Positions 29,533 through 38,508 of a stretch of DNA of 64,000 bases are shown here, one piece after another. The stretch is from Allobosea sp039673065 (GTDB lineage Bacteria > Pseudomonadota > Alphaproteobacteria > Rhizobiales > Beijerinckiaceae), in assembly GCF_039673065.1 (NCBI RefSeq), contig NZ_JBDJKW010000014.1, positions 1-64,000 of the forward strand, given 5' to 3'. The position numbers and the translations under genes were made by a program. Positions within the stretch are counted from its first letter, which is position 1. Each line of letters opens with the position of its first letter. Below the pieces are notes generated by a model. The model had not been told where the DNA came from. It saw only the letters and a list, made by a program, of their open reading frames with translations, and did not search any database.

Positions 29533-30078
29533 TCAGCCGCGGTCCAGCGCCGCGACGAGGTGCGCCAGCAGCGGATCGTGCACGCCCATCTCGTGCAGAT
29601 GCGCGTGGGTGCGGCGCAGATAGTCCGGGTTCTCGCCGGAAATGCCCTTGCCCTGCCGCACCAGCGCCAGCAGCGTGTCCTCCGGCAGGCGTCCGGCATA
29701 TTGGCCATGGGCGCGGTCGGCGACATAGGTCAGCGCCCGCAGGCGGCGCCCGTCGTCGAGCCTGACGGCGAGGCGGCGCTCGAGATAGACCGCCGTCGCC
29801 TGCTCGCGCTCGCGCAGATAGGCGATCGTCTCGTCGGCGCGATCGGCCTCGACCCGGAAGGCGACGCCGCGGCAGATGCCGCCGCGGTCGAGCCCGAGCA
29901 CGAGGCCGGGCGTCTCCGGCGTGCCGCGATGCACATGCGAATAGATGCAGAGCGAACGGTGGAAGCCGTGCAGGCGCGCGCCCATGCGCTCGGCGAAGGC
30001 GAAGCCCGGCCGCCAGATCAGCGAGCCGTAGCCGAAGACCCAGAGATCCTCCGATGCGTCGTGAGCCGTCGGCGTCAT
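29533..30078 (-). CDS. gamma-glutamylcyclotransferase, ChaC type
   Basis: 181 residues with the ChaC/GGCT fold: the N-terminal VFGYGSLIWRPGF (substrate loop YGSL), the RSLCIYSHVHRGTPETPGLVLGLD phosphate-like loop region, and later YLRREREQ- and VYLERR-type acidic stretches where the catalytic Glu resides. ChaC enzymes degrade glutathione to 5-oxoproline and Cys-Gly in the cytoplasm. Size fits the ChaC1/2 group. The ATG at 30076-30078 is the best start. It is divergent from the DUF2125 gene and convergent with the SOS-type gene, 17 bases away. Confidence 0.9.
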   Translation of the reverse strand: MTPTAHDASEDLWVFGYGSLIWRPGFAFAERMGARLHGFHRSLCIYSHVHRGTPETPGLVLGLDRGGICRGVAFRVEADRADETIAYLREREQATAVYLERRLAVRLDDGRRLRALTYVADRAHGQYAGRLPEDTLLALVRQGKGISGENPDYLRRTHAHLHEMGVHDPLLAHLVAALDRG

Positions 30079-30206
30079 CCCATAATTCCGCCTGCTTGCG
30101 CCGTCAGTGAGGGCGTCCCGGCCAGTCCGGGGCGCGCGGCACACTGGCGCCGCGCGGCCCCGCTCGCTATCAATCCGTCGAGTTTTTCGCAATGGAGCCG
30201 CCGCGC

Positions 30207-31250
30207 ATGCCTGCCGACCCGTCCGCGCGCCGTCGCAGCCGCTTCTGGCTCTACGCCCCCTTCGCCCTGCTCGGGCTGGTCGCCGCCGGCTGGTCGGTGC
30301 TCTGGCACGTTGCGCGCGGCAAGGTCGAGCAGCAGCTCGACGCCGGGCTGGCACGCGAGGCCGCCGCCGGCCGGACCTGGACATGCGCCGACCGCAGCAT
30401 CGGCGGCTATCCCTTCCGCCTCGAGGTGCGCTGCGCCTCGCTCGGTCTGGTCTCCTCGCGCTGGGGCGACGAGGTCTCGCTGAAGGTCGGGCCGGCCGTG
30501 CTGGTCGCGCAGGCCTGGGCGCCGGGCCATGTCATCCTGCAGGCGACCGGGCCGCTGGCCGCGACGCTGCCGGGCGGCGCCAGCGCCGATACGAGCTGGA
30601 GCCTGTTCGAGGCCAGCCTCAAGCTCAAGATGGACGGGTTCGAGCGGCTCTCGCTGGTGATCGACCAGCCGGTGACCACGCTGCGCCGCCCCGGCCAGCC
30701 GGACGAGGTGCTGCGCTCGCAGGCCTTCGAGGCGCATCTGCGCCCGAACCCGCAGCGCTTCGCCGGCGAGACGGCGGTCGATCTGGCGATCGAGACCAAG
30801 GGCACGGTGCTGCCGGTGCTCGACCAGCTTCTCGCCGATGCGACGCCGGCCGATCTCGACATCCAGGCCACGGTTTCGCAGGTGCCGGCCTTCCGGCGCG
30901 GCTTCAATCCCGACGCGCTGGAAAGCTGGCGGCAGGCGGCGGGCGACGTGACGGTCTCGCGGCTGTCGCTGCGCAAGGGCACGATCCGCGTCGAGGCGGC
31001 CGGCCGCGGCGGGCTCGACGACATGCACCGCCCGGCCGGCAATCTCGACGCCTCGATCGCCGGCGTGGAGCGCATCGGCGGCATCAAGGTCGGTGGGCTG
31101 ACGGCGGGCCTGGGCGCGATCTTCGGCGGGCGCCAGCCGGCCGGGGATGCCTCCGGCCTGACGCCGCTGCCGCCGGTGGTGCTGCGCGAGGGCCGCGTCT
31201 TCCTCGGGCCGATCCGGCTGCCGCTGCAGCCGGTCGCCCCGCTCTACTGA
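30207..31250 (+). CDS. DUF2125 domain exported protein
   Basis: 347 residues. One N-terminal hydrophobic helix (about 12-32) followed by a long beta-rich domain matching DUF2125, a family nearly confined to alphaproteobacteria. Typical phrases are WTCADRSIGGYPFRLEVRC near the start and VFLGPIRLPLQPVAPLY at the end. The two cysteines around the GGYPFR stretch may pair in the periplasm. The function is unknown; the repeat-like beta architecture recalls AsmA/lipid-transfer type proteins but that is inference. I prefer the ATG at 30207 with GGAG eight bases upstream; an in-frame ATG at 30192 adds five residues. It ends facing rpoH, 17 bases away. Confidence 0.86.
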   Translation: MPADPSARRRSRFWLYAPFALLGLVAAGWSVLWHVARGKVEQQLDAGLAREAAAGRTWTCADRSIGGYPFRLEVRCASLGLVSSRWGDEVSLKVGPAVLVAQAWAPGHVILQATGPLAATLPGGASADTSWSLFEASLKLKMDGFERLSLVIDQPVTTLRRPGQPDEVLRSQAFEAHLRPNPQRFAGETAVDLAIETKGTVLPVLDQLLADATPADLDIQATVSQVPAFRRGFNPDALESWRQAAGDVTVSRLSLRKGTIRVEAAGRGGLDDMHRPAGNLDASIAGVERIGGIKVGGLTAGLGAIFGGRQPAGDASGLTPLPPVVLREGRVFLGPIRLPLQPVAPLY

Positions 31251-31267
31251 CGATGTCAGGGGCCTGA

Positions 31268-32164
31268 TCAGGCCGCCGGCAGGGCAGCCGGCGGCGCCTC
31301 GATCTTGACCAAGGCCTTCTTCACCGCGTCCTGCACCTTCTCGAAGGCGCGGACCTCGATCTGGCGGACACGCTCGCGCGAGACGCCGAACTCCTCGGAG
31401 AGCTGCTCCAGGGTGATCGGATCCTCGGCGAGGCGGCGGGCCTCGAAGATGCGCCGCTCGCGCTCGTTGAGCACGCCGAGCGCCTCGCGCAGCGCGAGGT
31501 GGCGGTTGTCGCGCTCCTCGGATTCCGCCAGCCGGTGCTCCTGGCTCTCGCTGTCGTCGACCAGCCAGTCCTGCCATTCGCCGTCGCCGTCCTCGCGCAG
31601 CGGCGTGTTCAGCGAGGCGTCGCCGCCGAGGCGGCGGTTCATGTCGATGACGTCCTGCTCGCCCACGCCGAGCTTGGTGGCGATGGTCTTGACCTGGTCC
31701 GGGCGCAGATCGCCGTCACCCAGCGCCGAGATCTTGCTCTTGGCCTTGCGCAGGTTGAAGAACAGCTTCTTCTGGTTGGCGGTGGTGCCCATCTTCACCA
31801 GCGACCAGGAGCGCAGGATGTATTCCTGGATCGAGGCCTTGATCCACCACATGGCATAGGTCGCGAGGCGGAAGCCCTTGTCGGGCTCGAAGCGCTTCAC
31901 CGCCTGCATCAGGCCGACATTGCCCTCCGACACGACCTCGCCGATCGGCAGGCCGTAGCCGCGATAGCCCATGGCGATCTTGGCGACGAGACGCAGATGC
32001 GAGGTGACGAGCTTGTGCGCCGCCTCGCTGTCATTGTGCTCGCGCCAGCGCTTGGCCAGCATGTATTCCTCGTTCGGTTCCAGCATCGGGAACCGGCGGA
32101 TCTCGTCGAGATAACGTGACAGTCCGCCCTCGGCGGACATGACGGGCAGCGACGCATTGGCCAT
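31268..32164 (-). CDS. rpoH: RNA polymerase sigma factor RpoH (sigma-32)
   Basis: 298 residues. Group 3 heat-shock sigma factor. Region 2 contains the RpoH box-like NLRKAKSKI (QKKLFFNLRKAKSK) and WWIKASIQEYILRSW; region 4 has ERERRIFEARRLAEDPITLEQL and GVSRERVRQIEVRAFEK, the helix-turn-helix that reads the -35 element. It directs transcription of chaperone and protease genes; in Hyphomicrobiales often more than one RpoH exists. A strong ribosome site (AAAGGAGT) precedes the ATG. It lies 217 bases after rluD on the same strand, an order kept across rhizobia, but the gap leaves room for its own promoter. Confidence 0.97.
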   Translation of the reverse strand: MANASLPVMSAEGGLSRYLDEIRRFPMLEPNEEYMLAKRWREHNDSEAAHKLVTSHLRLVAKIAMGYRGYGLPIGEVVSEGNVGLMQAVKRFEPDKGFRLATYAMWWIKASIQEYILRSWSLVKMGTTANQKKLFFNLRKAKSKISALGDGDLRPDQVKTIATKLGVGEQDVIDMNRRLGGDASLNTPLREDGDGEWQDWLVDDSESQEHRLAESEERDNRHLALREALGVLNERERRIFEARRLAEDPITLEQLSEEFGVSRERVRQIEVRAFEKVQDAVKKALVKIEAPPAALPAA

Positions 32165-32381
32165 GCTCGTACTCCTTTCGCGGCCCCCGCCAAGCGGCAG
32201 GCCAACCGCCCGATCGGTCCATCGGGCAGGATTGTCAGGTGCTCTGCTCCGGGCGACGGCTCCTCGTCCTGTCGCCGGCTACGCACTGAAACTGAAGCGG
32301 CGCCCCTTTAGCCATCCGCTTTCGCAAGCGCAGTATAGACGATGCGAGGGTGGCGGAAAGGAGGCGGGCCGGCACACTCCG

Positions 32382-33410
32382 TCACAGAACCGAGAGCGCG
32401 GATTGCAAACGTGCAAAGTCCTCGGGAGGTTCCGATTCGAAGTGCAGCTCCTCGCCGGTGACCGGATGGGCGAAGCCGAGCAGCCTGGCATGCAGGGCCT
32501 GTCGGCCGAGCGCGGCGAGCGCCTCGCGCGCCTCCTCGGGCAGGCAGCTCGCCTTGGTCATGAAGCCCGAGCCGTAGAGCTGGTCGCCGAGCAGCGGGTG
32601 GCCGATATGGCTCATATGGACGCGGATCTGGTGCGTGCGCCCGGTCTCGAGCTGGCACTCGACCAGGCTGGCCAGCGCCTCCAGCTCCTCATGGCCGCGC
32701 AGCAAGGGCGGGTAGCGCTCCAGCAGGGCGATATGGGTGATCGCCTCGCGCCCGCGGCCCTCGCCGACCACCGTCATCTTCTCGCGATTGCGGTTCGAGC
32801 GCTCGATGGGCGCGTCGATCGTGCCGGTCTGCCGGCGCGGCGAGCCCCAGACCAGGGCGAGATAGGCCCGCTCCAGCGGCCCGGTGCGGCCATGGTCGGC
32901 GAACTGCTTGGCCAGCCCGCGATGCGCCTTGTCGTGCTTGGCGACGACGAGCAGGCCGGAGGTGTCCTTGTCGAGCCGGTGGACGATGCCCGGGCGGCGC
33001 ACGCCGCCAATGCCCGAGAGGCTGTCGCCGCAATGGGCGATCAGCGCATTGACCAGCGTGCCGTCCTCATGGCCGCCGGCAGGGTGGACGACGAGGCCGG
33101 CGGGCTTGTCGATGACGATCAGATGCTCGTCCTCGAACACCACGTCGAGCGGGATGTCCTGGCCGATCGGCGCGGCGGGCTTGGCCTCGGGCATCACCAG
33201 CGCCAGGCGCTGGCCCTCGGCGACCTTGCGGCTCGGCTCGGCCGCCACCTTGCCGTCGACGGTGACGCCGCCCTCGCGGATCACCTGCTGGAGCCGGGCG
33301 CGGGAGACCTCGCCAGAGAGCTCGGCCAGCGCCTTGTCGAGGCGCAGGCCCGCCTGCTCGGTGCTGATCACGAGTTCGGTGGCGGCAAGGGTGTTCGGCT
33401 CGCTGGTCAT
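32382..33410 (-). CDS. RluA/RluD family 23S rRNA pseudouridine synthase
   Basis: 342 residues: an N-terminal S4 RNA-binding domain (about 14-75; RLDKALAEL, RARLQQVIREGGVTVDG) and a pseudouridine synthase domain with the catalytic motif HRLDKDTSG (Asp is the nucleophile) and GRTHQIRVH. RluD modifies helix 69 of 23S rRNA, and the domain set and length match it, though other RluA members are possible. The frame remains open far upstream through antisense sequence of hemY, but the ATG at 33408-33410 gives the normal S4 start. rpoH follows on the same strand. Confidence 0.93.
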   Translation of the reverse strand: MTSEPNTLAATELVISTEQAGLRLDKALAELSGEVSRARLQQVIREGGVTVDGKVAAEPSRKVAEGQRLALVMPEAKPAAPIGQDIPLDVVFEDEHLIVIDKPAGLVVHPAGGHEDGTLVNALIAHCGDSLSGIGGVRRPGIVHRLDKDTSGLLVVAKHDKAHRGLAKQFADHGRTGPLERAYLALVWGSPRRQTGTIDAPIERSNRNREKMTVVGEGRGREAITHIALLERYPPLLRGHEELEALASLVECQLETGRTHQIRVHMSHIGHPLLGDQLYGSGFMTKASCLPEEAREALAALGRQALHARLLGFAHPVTGEELHFESEPPEDFARLQSALSVL

Positions 33411-33491
33411 GCCCCGTCTATAGGCGCAGCCGCGCCTCGGCGCACCTGCGATCTGCGGGCGGGCAGAGCGCAGGGCGTTTGACGGGCCGCT

Positions 33492-33513
33492 CGGCGGGCG
33501 CTTTCGCCCGCCG
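33492..33513 (-). terminator. hairpin after hemY
   Basis: Perfect nine-pair GC stem (33492-33500 with 33505-33513) around a four-base loop, right after the hemY stop. No T-run follows on the minus strand, so it may act as a 3' stabiliser or a weak or Rho-assisted terminator of the heme operon. Confidence 0.45.
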
Positions 33514-33514
33514 C

Positions 33515-35215
33515 TCAGCCGAACAGCTTGAAGCGGCCGCGCGGCTCGGCCGGCGGGGTCTCGCTCGGGCCCGGATCGTCCGGCGCATGCGGCACGGGGA
33601 AGACCACGGGCTCGGGCTTCTGCGCGGCCGAAGACGCCGGCGCCGCATTCGCGGGCTTGCTCTCCGCCGCCCTGCCGTCCGACGCCCTGGCCTCCGCCGT
33701 CTTGGGCGCCGGTGCCGGGGGCTCCGTCACAGGCACGGCCGGGACGGTCTCCGGCTGCGGCGCCGGGACTGGCACGGGCGCCGGCTCGGCGGGAGCCTGA
33801 GCGGGAGCGGCCGGCGGCAGGATCACGGCCTGCGCCTCGGTCGGGGCCTCGACGCTGCCTTCCAGCAGCGGGGCGGACGGGGCGCGATCGTCGAGATCGG
33901 CCAGCACATCGTCGAGTTCGGTGCCGCCGCCCAGTGCCATGGGCGGCACGGTCCAGGCGAAGGCATCGAGACGGCCGGAAACCGGCGAGACCGGCAGCCA
34001 ATGGTCGGAAACCAGCCCGTCGGCGACCCAGGCGGCGTCGCGCGGAGCGCGGGTGGCGCGCGCCAGCCATTCGCGGACGCGGCCGGCGGCGCCGTGCTCG
34101 GCCTCCTCCAGCTCGGCCATCAGCAGGCAGACGCGGGTCGAGGCGCCGCCGGCGACCAGCGGGCGCAGCGCCTCGCGGGCGCGGGCGAAGTCCTGGGCGT
34201 GGATTGCGGCGCCAGCGACGGCGAGCAGGCCTTCCGGATCGGCCGGGCGCAGGCGCGCCAGCGTCTCGGCGCGGGCGAGGCGGTCGCGGGCGCTGTCGCC
34301 GGGGCGGACGTCGAGATAGGCGGCGGCGATGTCGGGATGGGCGACCTCCTTCCAGGCCGCTTCGAGCACGCGCGTGGCCTTCTTGATGTCGCCGCGCTCC
34401 GAGAGCATGCGGCCGGCGAGTGCCGCCGCCGGCGTCAGCCCCGGCGCGAGCTTGCTGGCCTCCAGCGCTGCGGCCAGCGCCTTTTCCGGCTCCCGGTCGC
34501 GCGCCTCCAGCGCCTCGGCCGCGAGAAGCACGGCGCGCTGGCGCTTGGCCTCGGCCTTGTCGGCGAGGCGCAGCGCGGCGCGGCGCTCCACGGCGGTGCG
34601 GGCCGCCTGCCAGTCGCCGGCGGCGGTGTGGAAGTCGAGCAGCGCGTCATTGGCCCAGGCGAGCGAGGGCGAGCGGCGCACCGCATCGTCGGCGAAGGCG
34701 CGGGCGGCGGCCATGTCGCCGCGGCGGCGGGCCTCGACGAACAGGCCGCGCAGGCCGAGCACGCGGGTCTCCGGCCGGTCGAGCATCGCCTTGAAGGCGG
34801 CCTCGGCCTGGGCGCGGTCGCCCTTGAGTTGGGCGGCCTGAGCCTCGAGCAGCAGGGTCAGCGGTTCCTCGGCGACCAGCTTTCGGGCATCGCCGGCATA
34901 GCGGCTGGCGGCGACGGGATCGCCGGCGCCGATCGCCACCATGCCGCGCGAGATCGCCTCGAACCCGCGATTGCGCCGGCGCGCCTTGGAGGCGAAGCCG
35001 AGCGCCGAGGGCATGCCGAGGATGAAGCGGATCGTCACCCAGAAGACGAGCGCCAGGAAGGCGAGCAGAGCCACGCCGATCACGCCGATCGCGACGCTGG
35101 TCTCGATGCGGTAGCCCTGCCAGAGGATCGAGACCTCGCCGGGACGATCGGCCAGCCAGACCGCGCCGGCGGCGAGGGCGGCGATGACGAGAAGATAGGT
35201 CAGTACGCGAACCAT
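33515..35215 (-). CDS. hemY: HemY-type tetratricopeptide membrane protein
   Basis: 566 residues: two N-terminal membrane helices (about 5-22 and 40-63) with the HemY_N pattern, then TPR-like helical pairs (about 90-400) and a Pro/Ala-rich disordered tail ending in RGRFKLFG. This is the protein called HemY in proteobacterial heme operons, a bitopic scaffold of unknown biochemical role; it is not the protoporphyrinogen oxidase of the same name. It starts 17 bases after the end of the hemD-mitofilin gene and is clearly in one operon with it and hemC. Confidence 0.92.
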   Translation of the reverse strand: MVRVLTYLLVIAALAAGAVWLADRPGEVSILWQGYRIETSVAIGVIGVALLAFLALVFWVTIRFILGMPSALGFASKARRRNRGFEAISRGMVAIGAGDPVAASRYAGDARKLVAEEPLTLLLEAQAAQLKGDRAQAEAAFKAMLDRPETRVLGLRGLFVEARRRGDMAAARAFADDAVRRSPSLAWANDALLDFHTAAGDWQAARTAVERRAALRLADKAEAKRQRAVLLAAEALEARDREPEKALAAALEASKLAPGLTPAAALAGRMLSERGDIKKATRVLEAAWKEVAHPDIAAAYLDVRPGDSARDRLARAETLARLRPADPEGLLAVAGAAIHAQDFARAREALRPLVAGGASTRVCLLMAELEEAEHGAAGRVREWLARATRAPRDAAWVADGLVSDHWLPVSPVSGRLDAFAWTVPPMALGGGTELDDVLADLDDRAPSAPLLEGSVEAPTEAQAVILPPAAPAQAPAEPAPVPVPAPQPETVPAVPVTEPPAPAPKTAEARASDGRAAESKPANAAPASSAAQKPEPVVFPVPHAPDDPGPSETPPAEPRGRFKLFG

Positions 35216-35231
35216 GGACCTCTAGCCTTCC

Positions 35232-37334
35232 TCAGCCTGCCTGCCCGAGCGCGGCGACCGCGTCGCGGGCGATGCGCTCCAGCGTCGATTCCGCCACGGC
35301 GCGCTGGCGCAGCGCGGTGCCGAAGCCCTCGCTGGCGCGGCGCGCCGGCTCCGGCAGCTGCGTCCAGAGCTGGGCGGCCAGCGGGATGTCGTCGCGCTCC
35401 AGCGCGTCCTGCAGGCGCAGCGGCAGCGTCGCCGGATCGCTCGAGGCGGAGCTGCCCTCCGGCCGCACCGTGACGATGCGGCTCGCCACGGCGAGCAGCC
35501 GGTCCTGCCAGCTGGTGGCCGCCGGCGCCGTCTCGCGCAGGAACAGCGATTTATGGGTGCGGAACTGCGCCAGGAGGGTCGCGCGGGTCGCGGCGCCGCT
35601 GGGCGCGAGCGGGCGCAGTTCGTTGATCTGCTCGGCCGGGACGCCGGCGGCGACCAGCGCCGCGACGTCCTGCTCGAAGGGGCGGCCGGCGGCGATCGCG
35701 GCGCGCAGCCGGTCGCCGAGCACGAGCCGGGCGGCGGCCAGCGCCTGGCGGCCCGGCGTGGCGGCGCTCTTCGCCGTGGCCTCGACCGTGTCGAGGCGCT
35801 TGGCGGTGAGGTCGAGCCGGCCGACCAGGGTCGCGGCGGTCTCGCGCGCGGCGGCCGCGTCGGCGAGCGTGCGGTCGAGCTTCTCCTGCAAACCGGGGAT
35901 GGCCGGCGCGGCGCTCTGGGCCGGCGCCGGGGCCGGCTGCTTCGCGAGTTCGGCGAGGCGGGCGGTCGCCGCCTTGGCCTCGCCGGCGGCGCGGTTGGCG
36001 CTCTCGGCGGCTTGCGTGGCCTTGCCGTCGATCGCGGCGAGTGCCGCGCGGTCCGCCAGGGTCTCGCTGCGCTGCTGCAGGGCGTCGAGGCGCTGGCCGA
36101 GCTCGGCGATCCGGGCGGTGTCGTCGGCGCCGGTGACGCGGTGGCCGAGCAGGGTCGCGCCGGCACCGACGGCGCCGCCGACAAGTGCGGCGAGCGCGAT
36201 CGCCGGCAGGACGGAGGTGCGCTTCTGCTCGCGGGCCGGCGCTGGCGGCGGGGGCAGGGCGGTGTCGGGCGCGGCGGCGGCCTCGGCCTCCGGCGGCGCC
36301 TCGGACGCGGATTCGGGCGCGGTGCCGTGCTGTGTGGGCTCGGTCGCGGAAATTTCGATCGGGGCGGTCTCGGCTGTTCCGCTCGGGGCGGGCGGCATGG
36401 CGGCGGCTTCGCCCGTCTCGCCGGCCGGGGCCATGGTGGCCTCGGCCTGGGCGGCGACGGTCTCGGCGCTCAGCTCGATGGTCGGCGGCGTGCGGCCGGA
36501 TTTCGTGCGGCGCCCCCGGGGGCCGGCCTTGTCGCTGCCCTGTTCGTCCATCCCGTTCCGATCCATCCTCTCCGCCGCGCCGGTCGCGGCGCTCCCCTGT
36601 GTAGCATCCCCCCCGGCCCGATTGCGAGCGGGCACATGGTCGAGGACCGCCAGCAGCGAGGCCTCGTCCGGCCGTTCGGCGACCAGGATGGCGGCTGCCT
36701 GCGCCGCGCGCAACGGTTCGGCCACCTGCTCGGCAAGCACGATCTGGGCCGGGCGCAGCGCCTCCGCCGCCAGCCCGGCGGCATCCGCGAGGGCGAGATA
36801 GGTGCGGGCGCCGCGCTGCGAATAATGCAGCACCGCGTCGAGATCGCCGGCGCGCAGCCCGTTCGCCGCCTCCTCCGGCAGTGCCGCGACGGCGCGGGCG
36901 CGATAGGCCGTCCAGACATGGACCTCGTGGCCGGCCTCGCGCAGCTGCACGGGCAGGTCCTCGTGCCGGTCCTCGCCGGCGACCATCAGGATGCGCGAGC
37001 CGGCGGGCAGCTCGCGTAGCACCAGGGCGCGCAGGTCGCCGCGGTCGCCCTCGGCGCTCTCGGCGGCGAAGCCGGCGGCACGGGCGACGGCTGCCGTGCG
37101 GTCGCCGACGCAGAACAGGCGGGCGGCGGCCGCGACCCCGTCCGGCAGGCGCGCCAGCGCCGGCACGGCGTTGGCGCTGCTCAGCACCAGTGCGGCGAAG
37201 GCGCCGGCCGGCGGGGTCTCGTCGGTCTGCTCGATGGTGAAGAGCGGGGCTTCCACCGGCGAATGCCCAAGCTCGCGCAGGGCGGCGGCGGTCCGCCCGG
37301 CAACGGATTGCGGCCTCAGCACCAGGATGCGCAT
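35232..37334 (-). CDS. hemD: uroporphyrinogen-III synthase fused to a Mic60/mitofilin-like protein
   Basis: One uninterrupted 700-residue frame. Residues 1-232 are HemD (MRILVLRPQS, a glycine/serine-rich centre with VLSSANAV, VLHYSQRGARTYL), which cyclises hydroxymethylbilane. Residues 240-365 are an acidic Pro/Ala linker, 372-392 one membrane helix, and 400-690 coiled coil plus a C-terminal mitofilin-type (COG4223) domain ending GTALRQRAVAEST...GQAG. Alphaproteobacterial Mic60 homologues are known to sit beside hemD and hemY; here no stop separates them. Met257 and Met262 could start a separate Mic60 of about 440 residues: GGAGAGG directly precedes Met257 and lies 15 bases before Met262. hemC starts 33 bases upstream of this gene's end of the operon; hemY follows 17 bases on. 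Confidence 0.85.
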   Translation of the reverse strand: MRILVLRPQSVAGRTAAALRELGHSPVEAPLFTIEQTDETPPAGAFAALVLSSANAVPALARLPDGVAAAARLFCVGDRTAAVARAAGFAAESAEGDRGDLRALVLRELPAGSRILMVAGEDRHEDLPVQLREAGHEVHVWTAYRARAVAALPEEAANGLRAGDLDAVLHYSQRGARTYLALADAAGLAAEALRPAQIVLAEQVAEPLRAAQAAAILVAERPDEASLLAVLDHVPARNRAGGDATQGSAATGAAERMDRNGMDEQGSDKAGPRGRRTKSGRTPPTIELSAETVAAQAEATMAPAGETGEAAAMPPAPSGTAETAPIEISATEPTQHGTAPESASEAPPEAEAAAAPDTALPPPPAPAREQKRTSVLPAIALAALVGGAVGAGATLLGHRVTGADDTARIAELGQRLDALQQRSETLADRAALAAIDGKATQAAESANRAAGEAKAATARLAELAKQPAPAPAQSAAPAIPGLQEKLDRTLADAAAARETAATLVGRLDLTAKRLDTVEATAKSAATPGRQALAAARLVLGDRLRAAIAAGRPFEQDVAALVAAGVPAEQINELRPLAPSGAATRATLLAQFRTHKSLFLRETAPAATSWQDRLLAVASRIVTVRPEGSSASSDPATLPLRLQDALERDDIPLAAQLWTQLPEPARRASEGFGTALRQRAVAESTLERIARDAVAALGQAG

Positions 37335-37366
37335 GCGCTCTCGTCCTCTTCGCTCGTCGTCCCGGC

Positions 37367-38326
37367 TCACGCCGGGGCGTAGACGCCGGCCGGGGCGCGG
37401 CGGCGCAGCTCGCGGCCGAGATCGGCGCCAAGCTGCGCGGCTTCGGTGACGGATCCGTGGCGCTCGCCCTCGGCGATCTCGCGCCCGTCCGGCGAGAGCA
37501 CGAGCCCGCGCAGGTGCAGCCGGTCGCCCGAGACGGTGGCGTGGCCGGCGATCGGCGTGCGGCAGGAGCCGTCGAGCTCGGTCAGGAAGGCGCGTTCGGC
37601 ACCGACGGCATGGCCGGTGTCGCGGCAGAGGATCGGCGCCAGCGCCGCGGCGGCGTCCGGCGCATCGGCGCGCACCACGATGCCGATCGCGCCCTGACCG
37701 ACGGCCGGCAGGCACTCCTCGACCGAGAGGATCGCGCTGGCGCGGTCGGCGAGGCCGAGCCGCTTCAGACCGGCCAGCGCCAGCATGGTGGCGTCGAGCG
37801 CGCCGCCGTCGATCTTCTCGAGCCGGCGGGCGACGTTGCCGCGCAGCAGCACGATCTCGAGATCGGGCCTGGCGCGGCGCAGGATGGCCTGGCGGCGCAG
37901 CGAGGCCGAGCCGACCACCGCGCCGGGGCGCAGATCGGCGAGGCTGGTGGCGCCGCGGGCGATCAGCGTGTCGCGCACGTCCTCGCGCGGCAGGAACCCG
38001 GCCAGCACCAGCCCGTCTGGCAGGGCGGTCGGCAGGTCCTTTGCGGAGTGCACGGCGAAGTCGACCATGCCGGCGAGCTGGGCGAGGTCGATCTCCTTGG
38101 TGAAGAGCCCCTTGCCACCGGCCTCCGACAGGGCGCGGTTCTGGATGGCGTCGCCGGTGGTGCGGATCACGTCGAGCGGCAGCTCGTCGGTGCTCCAGCC
38201 ATGCGCCTGCGCCAGGCGGCCGGCCAGCTCATGGGCCTGCGCCAGCGCCAGCGGGCTGCCGCGCGTGCCGAGAACGAAACGGCCGGGCAGGCGGTGCTCG
38301 CGCGGCGGGGTCGGCAGCTCGTTCAT
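37367..38326 (-). CDS. hemC: hydroxymethylbilane synthase (porphobilinogen deaminase)
   Basis: 319 residues. It polymerises four porphobilinogens into hydroxymethylbilane on a dipyrromethane cofactor. The cofactor cysteine is Cys255 in ELDGSCRTPI; other active-site stretches are LGTRGSPLALAQA, GKGLFTKEID, AVHSAKDLPT and VGSASLRRQAQ-like GSASLRRQAI. It is the first gene of the hemC-hemD/mitofilin-hemY operon, which supplies the next two steps of tetrapyrrole synthesis. It is divergent from tsaD across 182 bases. Length is normal. Confidence 0.97.
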   Translation of the reverse strand: MNELPTPPREHRLPGRFVLGTRGSPLALAQAHELAGRLAQAHGWSTDELPLDVIRTTGDAIQNRALSEAGGKGLFTKEIDLAQLAGMVDFAVHSAKDLPTALPDGLVLAGFLPREDVRDTLIARGATSLADLRPGAVVGSASLRRQAILRRARPDLEIVLLRGNVARRLEKIDGGALDATMLALAGLKRLGLADRASAILSVEECLPAVGQGAIGIVVRADAPDAAAALAPILCRDTGHAVGAERAFLTELDGSCRTPIAGHATVSGDRLHLRGLVLSPDGREIAEGERHGSVTEAAQLGADLGRELRRRAPAGVYAPA

Positions 38327-38508
38327 CGGGGGCAGTCACTCCGGTTCGGGGGCAGGAATTCGTGAGAAGGAATGGACAGGGCGCGGCGCGGCCCTTGGCC
38401 TTCGCCTTCGTGCAGCACTATACGAAGGAAATCCCCGCGCGAAACCGCGCACCCCGCCGGCGGCCTCGCGGACGCCCGGCCAAGCGAGCCAGATCGACCT
38501 CATCCGCC

